Shown: one piece after another, positions 1 to 8,805 of the stretch
Layout: each line of letters starts with the position of its first letter
Position numbering within the stretch: the first letter of the stretch is position 1
Source: Flavobacterium sp. N3904
GTDB lineage: Bacteria > Bacteroidota > Bacteroidia > Flavobacteriales > Flavobacteriaceae
Assembly: GCF_025947305.1 (NCBI RefSeq)
Contig: NZ_CP110009.1
Span: 1,488,001 to 1,552,000 of the forward strand
Direction of reading: 5' to 3'
DNA: 64,000 nucleotides
Translations under genes and position numbers: made by a program
The notes under the pieces: model-generated
The model's input: only the letters and a program-made list of their open reading frames with translations
The model's database searches: none
Told to the model about the DNA's origin: nothing

Positions 1-81
1 CTCAAAGAAGGCAAGGCACATCATCTACATTCTAAACAAGAATTGATAGAGAAAGGCTATTTAAAAGAAGGAATGCTTTAG
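1..81 (+). CDS. 3' end of an unidentified gene (partial)
   Basis: The first 81 bases read open in frame 1 and end in TAG at 79-81, giving the last 26 residues of a protein that begins outside the window. The tail is charged (ending EKGYLKEGML) and has no motif I recognise. Its stop overlaps by four bases the stop of the convergent hydrolase gene, a compact arrangement that supports it being real. No function can be assigned from so short a piece. Confidence 0.55.
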   Translation, partial: LKEGKAHHLHSKQELIEKGYLKEGML

Positions 82-860
82 GTTTCTTTAAAAAATTTAG
101 CTAAAACAGTAAGTAATTCAGCTTGATTTTCAATAGAACTCATGTGTCCATCTTCAAAAGTGACCAGTTCAACATCAGTTCCTTTTATTTGTTCGAGGTT
201 TTCTTCGTAATTGAGAACGGGATCTTTTTTTCCAAGAATCAATAATTTTGGGTAGGTTGTGGTGTGTAAAAGAAACTCTCGGTCTTTTCGAACTTTCATT
301 CCTTCCAATGAGGCCACAATTCCCTGTAAGGGTGTTTTTATAGCTTGAATCTTCACACCTTCAATTTCATTACTTAGAATTTCTCTATTGTCTTCGCTAA
401 ACAAATTGGCAATAGAAAGTCTAATAAAGGTTTCGTAATCTTTTTTGACAGCTTTTATGGCGCGGTCTCTATTTTTCTTTCGTTCTGGGCTGTCTTCTTT
501 AGAAGTAGAGTTGAGCAATACCAATCCTTTCATTTTTTCGGGATACATTTCGGCGAAAGCCAAAGCCACATAACCGCCCATAGAATGTCCCACAAGAATA
601 GCTTTTCGAATTCGTAATTTGGATAAAACCTCGTGAACGACATCGGCATTTTCTTCCATGGTTTGTATGTAACCCAAACTTTCGGTTTTGCCGTGACCCA
701 ATAAATCAATGGTTATGATTCGGTTTCTTTTGCTTAATTCGGTAACATAAACCTCCCACATGGTTTTGTTTTCTAGAAAACCGTGAAGCAAGACTACAGC
801 GTTTCCTTTTCCAGAATCGGAATACGAAATTTGAGTGTTTTTGTATAGAAGTGTTTCCAA
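78..860 (-). CDS. alpha/beta-fold hydrolase, cytoplasmic
   Basis: A 260-residue protein of the alpha/beta hydrolase superfamily. Seen in the sequence: an oxyanion-side HGF motif near residue 26, the nucleophile elbow GHSMGG with Ser93, a likely acid Asp in KKDPV (about 213) and a likely catalytic His in DGHMSS (about 239). There is no signal peptide, so it should act in the cytoplasm. The size fits the MhpC/BioH-like esterase and C-C hydrolase group, but the substrate cannot be read from the sequence. A TAATTTTG -7-like box lies about 25-30 bases upstream of the ATG, in the AT-rich gap shared with the divergent AbiH gene. The 3' end overlaps the convergent partial gene by four bases. The family call is firm; the role is unknown. 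Confidence 0.9.
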   Translation of the reverse strand: METLLYKNTQISYSDSGKGNAVVLLHGFLENKTMWEVYVTELSKRNRIITIDLLGHGKTESLGYIQTMEENADVVHEVLSKLRIRKAILVGHSMGGYVALAFAEMYPEKMKGLVLLNSTSKEDSPERKKNRDRAIKAVKKDYETFIRLSIANLFSEDNREILSNEIEGVKIQAIKTPLQGIVASLEGMKVRKDREFLLHTTTYPKLLILGKKDPVLNYEENLEQIKGTDVELVTFEDGHMSSIENQAELLTVLAKFFKET

Positions 861-922
861 AAGAGTGAGGATTATGTTGATAGTTTACAAATGCAAAATT
901 AATTTTTTAAATTCCTAAATGC

Positions 923-930
923 TATATTTG
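923..930 (+). promoter_or_regulatory. putative -7 box of the AbiH gene
   Basis: TATATTTG matches the Bacteroidetes -7 consensus TAnnTTTG and sits 18 bases before the ATG at 949. A good TTG -33 box at 17-23 spacing is not obvious. The box overlaps the upstream in-frame ATG at 919, which argues that translation starts at 949. Confidence 0.4.
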
Positions 931-948
931 AGGAAAGCATTTTATAAT

Positions 949-2160
949 ATGGCTAAAATTTTAATTACAGGAAACGGATTTGATTTATTTCATCATTTAC
1001 CAACAAAGTATGGACACTTTATGTCAATAATGCGAACTATTGAAAAGAATGATTATACTAATGAGGTATCTTTTGAAGAATTATTTGGTGATATTTTTAA
1101 AAATAAATTTGCATATGATTTTAATTCAATAGTTGAAAATTATAAGGTTGAAGATATTAAATTCGATTTTAATAAAATTAATGAATTAAAAGAATTGTTG
1201 AAAGAGAATCTTTGGTATAAATATTTCACGAATGTAATAGAAATAGAAACTTGGATTGATTTTGAAGGAGAAGTTGAAAATGTTTTAAAACAAATATCAA
1301 TTTTACTGAAATCAGAGACTCCTCAGTTTAAAAAAGTTAATAATTACAGAGACGTGCTTATCAATTATTCTGATTTTAATTTGTTTGGAATAATCGAGCA
1401 CAAATATGATGATAAAGACGTTTTTAGTATTGCTGAGAAATATGTAGATAAAAGAAGACTTGGAATTAAAAGTAGTTATATATTAAATGATTTGTCAAAT
1501 TCATTCGAGAGTTTTATAATTATTTTTAATCAATATCTAGCGGATGTTGTTGTTGTGTTTTATGAGAATAAAATTAATAATGCAACTATCCCTTTTCATT
1601 TAATTAATAAAATATATACGTTTAATTATACTCCAAGTTTAGAAAAAATTTATAAAATCGATAAGACTAAATTGGTTTATTTACATGGGGAACTAAATGA
1701 AGATAGTAATATTCAAAATTTAGTTCTTGGAATTAGTGAAATTTCAAAAGAGATAAAAGATAGTAAGATGTATAATTTCACTAAATATTATCAAAAGGTT
1801 CGTAAAAATTCAAACAAAAAATTTATAGATATTCCTAAAGAAAAATCAGTTAGCCTTGATGAAACTATTTTTTATATAATTGGACATTCCCTTGATGAAT
1901 CAGACAGAGAATATATTCTAGATTTATTTAAATTTTTGGAGTTAGACCATAATAATTATTCAAAAATTTGTGTATTCTATTACAATGAAAATGATAAAGA
2001 AAATAAGTTGAGAAATTTATTTAGCATTATTGACAAAGATATTATTGTAAATATGAATAACACTGGCAGACTTTATTTTGTTGAATTAAATGTTGAAAAT
2101 TTAAATTATGAATTTTCGAAACAGACTGAGAAAGCGACTAGTCCGAGTTCTATTTTTTAA
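949..2160 (+). CDS. AbiH-family phage abortive-infection protein
   Basis: A 403-residue protein. It shows the AbiH family hallmarks in order: a glycine-rich start (GNGFDL at residues 8-13) followed by PTKY, a central TFNYT motif (about 222-226), a HG pair about 20 residues later, and a C-terminal GHSLDESD (about 311-318). AbiH was first described in lactococci as a single-gene abortive-infection system that blocks phage growth; its biochemical activity is poorly known. The ATG at 949 is chosen over the in-frame ATG at 919 because the family motif starts immediately and a -7 promoter box covers the earlier ATG. The gene is very rich in A and T (many Lys, Asn, Ile, Tyr codons) compared with its neighbours and stands alone between housekeeping genes, which suggests horizontal gain. 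Its stop abuts the terminator of the convergent AIM24 gene. Confidence 0.85.
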   Translation: MAKILITGNGFDLFHHLPTKYGHFMSIMRTIEKNDYTNEVSFEELFGDIFKNKFAYDFNSIVENYKVEDIKFDFNKINELKELLKENLWYKYFTNVIEIETWIDFEGEVENVLKQISILLKSETPQFKKVNNYRDVLINYSDFNLFGIIEHKYDDKDVFSIAEKYVDKRRLGIKSSYILNDLSNSFESFIIIFNQYLADVVVVFYENKINNATIPFHLINKIYTFNYTPSLEKIYKIDKTKLVYLHGELNEDSNIQNLVLGISEISKEIKDSKMYNFTKYYQKVRKNSNKKFIDIPKEKSVSLDETIFYIIGHSLDESDREYILDLFKFLELDHNNYSKICVFYYNENDKENKLRNLFSIIDKDIIVNMNNTGRLYFVELNVENLNYEFSKQTEKATSPSSIF

Positions 2161-2164
2161 AATA

Positions 2165-2193
2165 AAAATGGCTCCCATTTCTGAAAGCCGTTT
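2165..2193 (-). terminator. terminator of the AIM24 gene
   Basis: On the minus strand an imperfect stem (AACGGCTTTC pairing, with wobbles, to GGGAGCCATT) is followed by a T-rich run, just after the AIM24 stop. A closely related hairpin lies at 3202-3231. Confidence 0.55.
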
Positions 2194-2210
2194 ATATTTA
2201 AATCTAAAAA

Positions 2211-3011
2211 TTAAAATCGATTATCACCATCCAGAAGATTGCCCAGACCGCCTAGTAAACTTCCTTCGTCACGGCTATTACCGCCTGATCTTGGAGCCGA
2301 TGCAATGATTCTGTCCGCCAATCTGCTGAAAGGTAGTGACTGAATGTAAACTGTTCCTGGTCCTTTCAAAGTTGCGTAAAACAAACCTTCTCCACCAAAA
2401 ATAGAGTTCTTGATTCCGCCGATGAATTCAATATCATAATCGACATCTTTGGTAAAACCAATGATGCAACCGGTATCTACTTTGAGAACTTCGCCGGGAG
2501 CCAATTCTCTTTTGGCCATCGTTCCGCCGGAATGAACGAATGCCATTCCGTCTCCTTCTATTTTTTGCATGATGAAACCTTCGCCTCCAAAGAGACCACG
2601 ACCGAGTTTTTTGGAAAATTCTATTCCGATAGAAACGCCTTTGGCAGCGCATAAGAACGAACTTTTTTGACAGATAAATTTGCCCTGAAACTGTGTGAGA
2701 TCAATAGGAAGTATTTTTCCGGGATAGGGCGAGGCAAACGACACTTTGCTTTTGGCGTTTCCTTGATTTATAAATGCTGTCATGAACATGTTTTCGCCGG
2801 TGAGCACTCTTTTTCCGGCGTTCAAAAGTTTGTCAAACAAACCGGATTGCTGCTGGGAACCATCGCCAAATATGGTTTCCATCTGGATGTTGTTTTCCAT
2901 CATCATAAAACCGCCTGCTTCGGCAATGACGATTTCTTGTGGGTCCAATTCTATTTCGACATACTGCATTTCTTCTCCAAAAATCTGATAATCTATTTCG
3001 TGTGCTTGCAT
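2211..3011 (-). CDS. AIM24 family protein (TIGR00266-like)
   Basis: A 266-residue protein with the glycine-rich beta repeats of the AIM24/TIGR00266 family: an early AGGFMMMENNIQMET segment, a middle SSFLCAAKGVSIGIEF segment and a late GGEGLFYATLKGPGTVYIQ segment. Family members resemble the trp RNA-binding attenuation protein fold, and the mitochondrial AIM24 homologue affects respiratory-chain organisation; the bacterial role is not established. The C-terminus is a low-complexity Gly/Ser/Asp tail (SGGNSRDEGSLLGG). No signal peptide or membrane segment is visible. It appears monocistronic, with its own terminator downstream and a repeat-rich gap upstream. Confidence 0.88.
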   Translation of the reverse strand: MQAHEIDYQIFGEEMQYVEIELDPQEIVIAEAGGFMMMENNIQMETIFGDGSQQQSGLFDKLLNAGKRVLTGENMFMTAFINQGNAKSKVSFASPYPGKILPIDLTQFQGKFICQKSSFLCAAKGVSIGIEFSKKLGRGLFGGEGFIMQKIEGDGMAFVHSGGTMAKRELAPGEVLKVDTGCIIGFTKDVDYDIEFIGGIKNSIFGGEGLFYATLKGPGTVYIQSLPFSRLADRIIASAPRSGGNSRDEGSLLGGLGNLLDGDNRF

Positions 3012-3090
3012 GATTTCTAGTGTTTTATATTTCTAAATAAGTCGGATTTGAATTTGTAATGTTACAAACGAAGACGAAAATTTGTTGTTT

Positions 3091-3200
3091 TACGCGCGAG
3101 GGATAGCAACGGAAAGCCCACAGTCCCGTCTTTTCGGGACGAGGACTTGCAGTGAATAGCCCGACCCAACCGGAGTTTACGGAGGTTGGGACGCGCCCAA
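3091..3200 (-). repeat. interspersed repeat, GGGCG/GGTCGGGCTAT/CTATCCCTC family, copy 1
   Basis: Read on the minus strand, three blocks are shared with 52469-52592: TTGGGCG-GTCCC at the start, GGTCGGGCTAT in the middle and GCTATCCCTCGCGCG at the end. Between them lie two variable stretches that can form hairpins: CCCAACC pairs with GGTTGGG, and AGTCC-CGTC pairs with GACG-GGACT. The other copy has unrelated hairpin sequences in the same two places. Its GC content is much higher than the surroundings. There is no coding potential I would defend. Confidence 0.6.
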
Positions 3201-3201
3201 A

Positions 3202-3231
3202 TAAAAACGGCTTTCATTGCTGAAAGCCGTT
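3202..3231 (-). terminator. terminator of the secreted alpha/beta hydrolase
   Basis: A perfect 10-bp stem (AACGGCTTTC / GAAAGCCGTT, loop of six) is followed on the minus strand by TTTTATTT, 24 bases past the stop of the gene at 3255-4154. Confidence 0.75.
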
Positions 3232-3254
3232 GCTATAATTATACAATCAATTTG

Positions 3255-4154
3255 TTAACTCTTTAAAAAAGTGTCTATGGAGTCAAAATACTTTTCTTTT
3301 GCGTCGAGCCAACCATAATGTTTGCAATTTTCGAGTAGAATCATTTTTGAATTTGGGAATGCTTTCAAGCTAATTTCTCCAATTGCCGGACTGATAATGT
3401 CTTGTTTGCCTTGAATGATTAAAACTGGATTGTTGAAATTAGCAAACTTGTTTTTGCAGTCAAAATTCATTTTTTGCATGTCACTCCATAATAATGAATT
3501 CAGGGTCGAATTGCCTTGTGTCAATCTTTCGGCAATGATGGGAACATATTTTTGGTCGTACACATAAGCGGGCGCCATCGCTCTTCCGCGGCCCAAACGG
3601 GCTTTGTGGGAGGTGTCACCTTTGTCAATTTTATCATTCCAATAGTTTAAGGAGTCTTTCTCGGCTTTGGTTAATCCTTTTTCAATCAGATTTTCACCTT
3701 TCAGCAAACTCAGATCTACTCCGCCGGAAGAGGACAAAATCAATTTATCAATACTGTTGGGGTAAATGGTGGCGTAATAAGAGGCCAGCATTCCGCCAAA
3801 AGAATGCCCGAGTACGGTCCATTTTTCGATTTTCAAATGTTTTCTCAATGACTCGATATCATCAGCCATTAATTTCATCGAAACCGTTTTGTCGTTCAAT
3901 TCTTTAAGAGTGGATTTTCCGGTACCTCTTTGATCGTAAATAATGGTTTGATAATGCTCTGCCAAAATTTTCGCCATAGGTTCAAACCCATTACTATTCA
4001 TTCCGGGACCACCATTTATGATTAAAATTGGTGTGCCTTTTCCAAATACTTTATAATAGGTATGGCTGGCATCTGTGTTTGTAGAAAAACCCTCCGTTTG
4101 TGCAAACGAATGCCCCAGAAAAGAAAGAAAAACAAATAGAAAAATCTTTTTCAT
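3255..4154 (-). CDS. exported alpha/beta hydrolase, proline-iminopeptidase-like
   Basis: A 299-residue protein with a clear N-terminal signal peptide (hydrophobic core FLFVFLSFLG, cleavage likely after HSFAQ), so it should be periplasmic. NGGPG at about 47-51 is the oxyanion motif typical of the proline iminopeptidase (S33) group; YDQRGTGKS follows at about 73-81; the nucleophile elbow is GHSFGG with Ser118; His279 in KHYGW is the likely catalytic His. Family knowledge suggests cleavage of N-terminal proline or a related ester or amide; this is not provable here. It starts one base after the stop of the upstream aminopeptidase P gene and is probably co-transcribed with it. A proline-specific aminopeptidase beside a proline-iminopeptidase-like enzyme hints at shared use of proline-rich peptides. 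Confidence 0.85.
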   Translation of the reverse strand: MKKIFLFVFLSFLGHSFAQTEGFSTNTDASHTYYKVFGKGTPILIINGGPGMNSNGFEPMAKILAEHYQTIIYDQRGTGKSTLKELNDKTVSMKLMADDIESLRKHLKIEKWTVLGHSFGGMLASYYATIYPNSIDKLILSSSGGVDLSLLKGENLIEKGLTKAEKDSLNYWNDKIDKGDTSHKARLGRGRAMAPAYVYDQKYVPIIAERLTQGNSTLNSLLWSDMQKMNFDCKNKFANFNNPVLIIQGKQDIISPAIGEISLKAFPNSKMILLENCKHYGWLDAKEKYFDSIDTFLKS

Positions 4155-4155
4155 A

Positions 4156-5448
4156 TTACGAATTCATCAAACTTTCGATTTCTTCCACTTCAATCGGGAT
4201 GTTGCGCATTAAGTTAAAAGGCTCGCCAGTTTCTTGAATAACAACATTGTCTTCCAAACGAATTCCGAAACCTTCGGCCGGGATATAAATTCCGGGTTCC
4301 ACAGTAAATACCATGTTGGCTTTCATTGGCTCGTGCAATAATCCGTAATCGTGCGTGTCCAATCCCATGTGGTGAGAGGTTCCGTGCATGAAATATTTTT
4401 TGTAGGCAGGCCATTCCGGATTTTCATTTTGTACGTCGCCTTTGTCAATTAATCCCAAACCAAGCAATTCTGAAGTCATGATTTTGCCCACTTCTACGTG
4501 GTATTGTTTCCAAAGCGTTCCAGGCGTAAGCATTTTGGTAGCTTCGTTTTTAACGCGCAAAACAGCATTGTATACTTCTTTTTGTCTGTCTGTAAATTTT
4601 CCCGAAACTGGAATCATACGGGTCATATCACTAGAATAGTTTGCGTATTCAGCAGCCACGTCCAGTAATACTAGATCACCCGCTTTACATTGTTGATTGT
4701 TTTCGATGTAATGCAACACATTGGCATTATTTCCAGAAGCAATAATTGGCGTGTAAGCAAAACCTTTGGATCTGTTACGAATGAATTCGTGAACTAATTC
4801 AGCTTCGATTTCGTATTCGGTTACATTTGGTTTTACGAATGACAATAATCTTCGGAAACCTTTTTCGGTTATGTTACAGGCGTTTTGGATTAAATCTATT
4901 TCTTCGGTTTCTTTAACAGAACGGATGCGTTGCAATATTGGGTTGCTTTTTGCTACTTGATGCGCCGGATATTTGGCTTTCCACCATTTTACAAAACGGG
5001 CTTCGCGGGTTTCGGTTTCAACAGCAGCACGGTAATGTTCGTTGGTGTTGATGTACATGATGTCTGAATACGTCATCATTTCGTTCAGGATTTTCTCGAA
5101 ATCTTGTAACCAATACACAGTTTTGATTCCTGAAACTTCAAAAGCGCGGTCTTTGGTCAATTTTTCACCTTCCCAAACAGCAATATGAGCGCTGGTTTCT
5201 TTTAGGAATAGCATTTCTCTTTGATTTTCGTAAGGAGCATCTGGGAAAAGCAATAAGATGCTTTCTTCTTGGTCTACTCCCGATAAATAAAAGATGTCGC
5301 GGTGTTGTGCAAATGGCAATGTACTATCTGCAGAAACAGGATAAATATCATTAGAATTAAATACTGCTACACTATTTGGCTTCATTTGAGCCATGAATTT
5401 TGCTCTATTTTTTATAAAAAGAGCACGGTCAATTTGATGATATTTCAT
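4156..5448 (-). CDS. pepP: Xaa-Pro aminopeptidase (aminopeptidase P, M24B)
   Basis: A 430-residue metallopeptidase that removes the N-terminal residue from peptides with proline in second position. The N-terminal half (to about 175) is the aminopeptidase P non-catalytic domain. The C-terminal pita-bread domain shows the usual dinuclear metal ligands: Asp in LLDVAAEY, Asp in SSDMTR, His in HGTSHHMG, Glu in FTVEPGIY and Glu in IRLEDNVV. The length matches E. coli PepP (441). There is no signal peptide. It is the first gene of a two-gene unit with the exported alpha/beta hydrolase. The 290-base gap upstream (5449-5739) holds only AT-rich sequence and the aceA terminator. The call is firm. Confidence 0.93.
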   Translation of the reverse strand: MKYHQIDRALFIKNRAKFMAQMKPNSVAVFNSNDIYPVSADSTLPFAQHRDIFYLSGVDQEESILLLFPDAPYENQREMLFLKETSAHIAVWEGEKLTKDRAFEVSGIKTVYWLQDFEKILNEMMTYSDIMYINTNEHYRAAVETETREARFVKWWKAKYPAHQVAKSNPILQRIRSVKETEEIDLIQNACNITEKGFRRLLSFVKPNVTEYEIEAELVHEFIRNRSKGFAYTPIIASGNNANVLHYIENNQQCKAGDLVLLDVAAEYANYSSDMTRMIPVSGKFTDRQKEVYNAVLRVKNEATKMLTPGTLWKQYHVEVGKIMTSELLGLGLIDKGDVQNENPEWPAYKKYFMHGTSHHMGLDTHDYGLLHEPMKANMVFTVEPGIYIPAEGFGIRLEDNVVIQETGEPFNLMRNIPIEVEEIESLMNS

Positions 5449-5683
5449 ACGAATTTATTTTTTGTTTTTTAATGGAATATGGTATTGCCACTTTTATTTG
5501 AGTTTTGTGTTTTTAAATTGTGGCAATTTCATTCTAAAACGATTTTGGGTGTTGAATCATCAAAAATAGTAACTTTAAGAATGTAATTGATCTTTGTTTA
5601 AGTTTTTTTAAGAATTTAATAACGCGTTTTTTTTTAAAATAAAGGAACTTTTCAGTCTGTGTTTTTTAGAGTTATCCGTAAAC

Positions 5684-5722
5684 AAAAAAAGCACGAAGAA
5701 ATAAGGGTTTCTCCGTGCTTTT
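5684..5722 (-). terminator. terminator of aceA
   Basis: On the minus strand AAAAGCACGGAG pairs with CTTCGTGCTTTT (one mismatch) around a short loop and runs into TTTTTTTG. It lies 18 bases after the aceA stop and closes the aceB-aceA unit. Confidence 0.8.
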
Positions 5723-5739
5723 AAAATGGCCTTTTTAAA

Positions 5740-7020
5740 TTAAAACTGGGCTACTTCGGTAGAATCTTTCATGGCTGTTGTTGAAGATTTTCCTGTAGTA
5801 ACGGTATTTTGTACGGCATCAAAATAAGATGTGCCTACAAAGTTTTGGTGTTTTACAGCTTTGAAACCGTGTTGTTGTAATGCAAATTCTCTTTCCTGCA
5901 ATTCAGAATAGCCAGCCATTCCTCTTTCTTTATATGCTTTGGATAATTCGAACATGCTAGTGTTCAAAGCGTGGAATCCAGCCAAAGTAATAAATTGAAA
6001 TTTATAACCCATTGCAGCCAAATCTTCTCTGAAGGTTTCCATTTCGGCTACTGTTAATTTTGCCGCCCAGTTGAAGGAAGGCGAACAATTGTAGGCCAAC
6101 ATTTTTCCGGGAAATTGTTTGTGAATAGCATCGGCGAAGCGTTTGGCATAAACCAAATCGGGGTTGCTGGTTTCCATCCAAATCAAATCGGCATAAGGGG
6201 CGTAACTCAATCCACGGTCAATTCCTTGCTCTACACCACAATTTACATAGAAGAACCCTTCGGCAGTTTTTTCTCCTGTGATGAATTTGGCATCTCTTGG
6301 ATCGATATCGCTAGTCAATAAATTTGCTGCATCAGCATCTGTTCGAGCTACGATAAGCGTTGGAGTTCCCATTACATCGGCAGCTAAACGCGCTGCGATT
6401 AATTTATTTATGGCTTCTTGCGTAGGTACTAAAACTTTACCTCCCAAGTGTCCGCATTTTTTGGCAGAACTCAATTGGTCTTCAAAATGAACTCCCGAAG
6501 CTCCGGATTCAATCATCGATTTCATCAATTCGAAGGCATTTAGATTTCCACCAAAACCTGCTTCGGCATCGGCCACAATCGGTACTAAATAATCTTTTTT
6601 ATCGGTTGTTCCATTTACCACTTGTATTTGATCGGCACGTAAAAGCGCGTTGTTGATTCTTTTTACTACCAATGGAACGCTGTTGGCTGGATACAAGGAT
6701 TGGTCAGGATACATTTCTCCGGCCACATTGGCATCGGCAGCCACTTGCCAGCCAGAAAGGTAAATGGCTTCAAGTCCCGCTTCTACTTCTTGGATGGCTT
6801 GGTTTCCTGTGAGTGCACCCAAACCTGCTACAAAATCTTGAGAATTAAGTTTGTCCCAAAGTTTATTGGCACCAATTTTGGCAACGCTATGCTCAATTTG
6901 GTAGGATCCTTGCAATTTTACTACTTCTTCGGCAGTGTATGGACGTTCGATACCTTTCCATCTTGGGTTTGTAATCCAGTCTGTAACTAATTCTTGAATT
7001 CTTGTCTCGGTTGTTTTCAT
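5740..7020 (-). CDS. aceA: isocitrate lyase
   Basis: A 426-residue enzyme that splits isocitrate to glyoxylate and succinate, the first step of the glyoxylate shunt. The signature [14 protein letters not shown] is present with catalytic Cys189, and the Mg-binding region around [10 protein letters not shown] is intact; the length is close to E. coli AceA (434). It is the second gene after malate synthase, 63 bases apart on the same strand, and a strong terminator follows it, so the pair is very likely one transcript. Control probably comes from the aceB promoter, which carries a perfect palindrome and faces a ScfR-type regulator. The succinate it makes could feed the succinate dehydrogenase encoded at 12182-16314. 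Confidence 0.97.
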   Translation of the reverse strand: MKTTETRIQELVTDWITNPRWKGIERPYTAEEVVKLQGSYQIEHSVAKIGANKLWDKLNSQDFVAGLGALTGNQAIQEVEAGLEAIYLSGWQVAADANVAGEMYPDQSLYPANSVPLVVKRINNALLRADQIQVVNGTTDKKDYLVPIVADAEAGFGGNLNAFELMKSMIESGASGVHFEDQLSSAKKCGHLGGKVLVPTQEAINKLIAARLAADVMGTPTLIVARTDADAANLLTSDIDPRDAKFITGEKTAEGFFYVNCGVEQGIDRGLSYAPYADLIWMETSNPDLVYAKRFADAIHKQFPGKMLAYNCSPSFNWAAKLTVAEMETFREDLAAMGYKFQFITLAGFHALNTSMFELSKAYKERGMAGYSELQEREFALQQHGFKAVKHQNFVGTSYFDAVQNTVTTGKSSTTAMKDSTEVAQF

Positions 7021-7083
7021 GGTGTTTTTTAAGTTTAATAGTGTTTGTTGGTTATTTTTGTTGATTTTTATATTTTTAAATTG

Positions 7084-8685
7084 TTATAGGTATTTATAAC
7101 CAATTAGGGTTAAGAATTCTATAAAATTGTCGTTGACTACTAATGTATCAAGTAGCTGTTCAGCCAAATGATAATTTTGTTTTTCATGATTTTCGTCTCC
7201 TACACTTTTTTTGATTTTTTCAAATTCTTCCATGGCAATACGATGGTAATAATCTTCAGTCAATGTTTTTCCATTGTCTAAAATGACTTCGTTTTGCAGC
7301 CATTGCCACAATTGGGACCTTGAGATTTCAGCTGTAGCAGCGTCTTCCATCAAATGGTGTAAAGCGGCTGCTCCTTGTCCATTAAGCCATGAAGCAATGT
7401 ATAAAACTGAAATACTGATGTTTTTTCGAACGCCCTCCTCGGTAATAGTTCCTTTTGGGACAGCCAACAAATCTTCGGCTACGACATTTACATCTTCTCT
7501 TTTTACAAATATTTGATTTGGTGTAGGCATATATTTATCGAAAACTGATTTTGCCAATGGAACCAAATCAGGATGGGCCACCCAAGTTCCATCGTGTCCA
7601 TTTTGTACTTCCCTTCTTTTGTCGGTTACTACTTTGTCAAAGGCAATGGTATTGGCTTCTTCGTTGTTCTTGATCGGAATTTGGGCCGCCATTCCACCAA
7701 TAGCATGAATATTTCGCTTGTGACATCTTTGAATAACTAATTGTGAATAGGCACTCATAAACGGTGTATTCATGGTTACTTGATCGCGATTTGGAACGAT
7801 GTACGTTTTGTTTTTTCTTAGTTTTTTTATGAAAGAAAAAATATAATCCCATCGGCCACAATTCAATCCCACGATATGATCTCTTAATTCGAAAATGATT
7901 TCATCCAATTGAAAACTGGCAGTAATGGTTTCGATCAATACCGTTGCTTTGAAAGTTCCGTTTTGTTCGCCTAAATATTCTTGGGCAAATTCGAATACTT
8001 CATTCCACCATCTTGCTTCAAGATAATGTTCCAACTTTGGTAGGTAGAAATAAGGAGCTGTTCCGTTTTTGGATAATTCTTCATGATTGTGGAAAGCATA
8101 CAACCCAAAATCAAGTAAAGAACCTGAGGTTTCCTGACCGTCGATCAGAATATTTTTTTCGTTCAAATGTAAACCTCTTGGTCTTACAATTAGAACGGCT
8201 GTTTTGTTGTTAAGCTCGTATTTCTTGTTTTTTAAAGTATCGTTCAGTGTTATGGTTTTGTTTACGGCATCGATCAGGTTTTGTTGACCTTCTATCAAGT
8301 TGCTCCAAGTTGGTGAAGTGCTATCTTCAAAATCGGCCATAAAGGTATTAGCGCCAGAATTGAGTGCGTTGATGACCATTTTTCGATCTACAGGTCCTGT
8401 TATTTCGACTCTTCGATCTAATAAATCCCTTGGAGTAGTTGCAGCTACCCAATTACTCTCTCTGATCATTCTAGTTTCGGCAGGGAAAGAAGGTAAAGCT
8501 CCAGCATCAAATAGGGACTGTTGTTTTTTGCGGTCCTCCAATAACGAAAGTCTTTTGTTATTGAATTTATGATGCAATTCAGTTAAAAATTCGATAGCAT
8601 CCTCCGTCAAAATTTCTGGATACTGTTGCGTCATTCCATTCGTGATTTGGAATTTTTTTTCTGTGGTTTCGGTTTGGTTTTTCAT
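7084..8685 (-). CDS. aceB: malate synthase A
   Basis: A 533-residue enzyme condensing glyoxylate with acetyl-CoA to malate, the second step of the glyoxylate shunt. Recognisable segments include MADFEDS (about 134-140), RPRGLHL, LPKLEHY, the GLNCGRWDYIFSF substrate-site block, NIHAIGGMAAQIP and the C-terminal SQLWQW region; the length matches the A-type enzyme. The ATG at 8685 is preferred over an upstream in-frame ATG (8736): the extra 17 residues overlap the promoter and palindrome, and family proteins start near the MKNQT position. It is the first gene of the aceB-aceA unit and is transcribed divergently from the ScfR-like regulator. Confidence 0.96.
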   Translation of the reverse strand: MKNQTETTEKKFQITNGMTQQYPEILTEDAIEFLTELHHKFNNKRLSLLEDRKKQQSLFDAGALPSFPAETRMIRESNWVAATTPRDLLDRRVEITGPVDRKMVINALNSGANTFMADFEDSTSPTWSNLIEGQQNLIDAVNKTITLNDTLKNKKYELNNKTAVLIVRPRGLHLNEKNILIDGQETSGSLLDFGLYAFHNHEELSKNGTAPYFYLPKLEHYLEARWWNEVFEFAQEYLGEQNGTFKATVLIETITASFQLDEIIFELRDHIVGLNCGRWDYIFSFIKKLRKNKTYIVPNRDQVTMNTPFMSAYSQLVIQRCHKRNIHAIGGMAAQIPIKNNEEANTIAFDKVVTDKRREVQNGHDGTWVAHPDLVPLAKSVFDKYMPTPNQIFVKREDVNVVAEDLLAVPKGTITEEGVRKNISISVLYIASWLNGQGAAALHHLMEDAATAEISRSQLWQWLQNEVILDNGKTLTEDYYHRIAMEEFEKIKKSVGDENHEKQNYHLAEQLLDTLVVNDNFIEFLTLIGYKYL

Positions 8686-8706
8686 AACTAATTCATTTTG
8701 ATACTG

Positions 8707-8736
8707 CAATACTACAAAAAGTTTTTTACAAAACAA
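8707..8736 (-). promoter_or_regulatory. promoter of aceB-aceA
   Basis: On the minus strand TTG (complement of 8734-8736) is followed after 19 bases by TAGTATTG (complement of 8707-8714), a one-mismatch version of TAnnTTTG, about 22 bases before the aceB ATG. The last base of the palindrome at 8736-8749 is the first T of the -33 box. Confidence 0.5.
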
Positions 8737-8749
8737 GCGAACGTTCGCT
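8736..8749. promoter_or_regulatory. perfect palindrome, candidate operator for the glyoxylate regulator
   Basis: AGCGAACGTTCGCT is a perfect 14-bp palindrome in the 120-base gap between aceB and the divergent XRE/ScfR-type gene, in an otherwise extremely AT-rich stretch. It touches the -33 box of the aceB promoter, a position suited to repression or activation. RamB-type regulators of this family are known in actinobacteria to bind near aceA/aceB promoters, so this is the natural candidate site, but binding is inferred. Confidence 0.6.
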
Positions 8750-8792
8750 AAAATTGAAAAATATTTTTTTTTCGGTTTTTATTTTTTTAGTT

Positions 8793-8800
8793 TATCTTTG
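8793..8800 (+). promoter_or_regulatory. -7 box of the ScfR-like regulator gene
   Basis: TATCTTTG fits TAnnTTTG and lies only 5 bases before the ATG at 8806. A leaderless or very short leader is implied if this box is used. No good TTG -33 box is seen; the upstream stretch is nearly all T. Confidence 0.35.
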
Positions 8801-8805
8801 ATTTT

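Noticed and set aside
2667..3020. 117-codon plus-strand frame inside the AIM24 gene
   Set aside because: Complete antisense overlap of a well-supported gene; no independent evidence.
7084..8736. Malate synthase start at 8736
   Set aside because: This start would translate through the aceB promoter and add residues not seen at the start of the family; 8685 is preferred.
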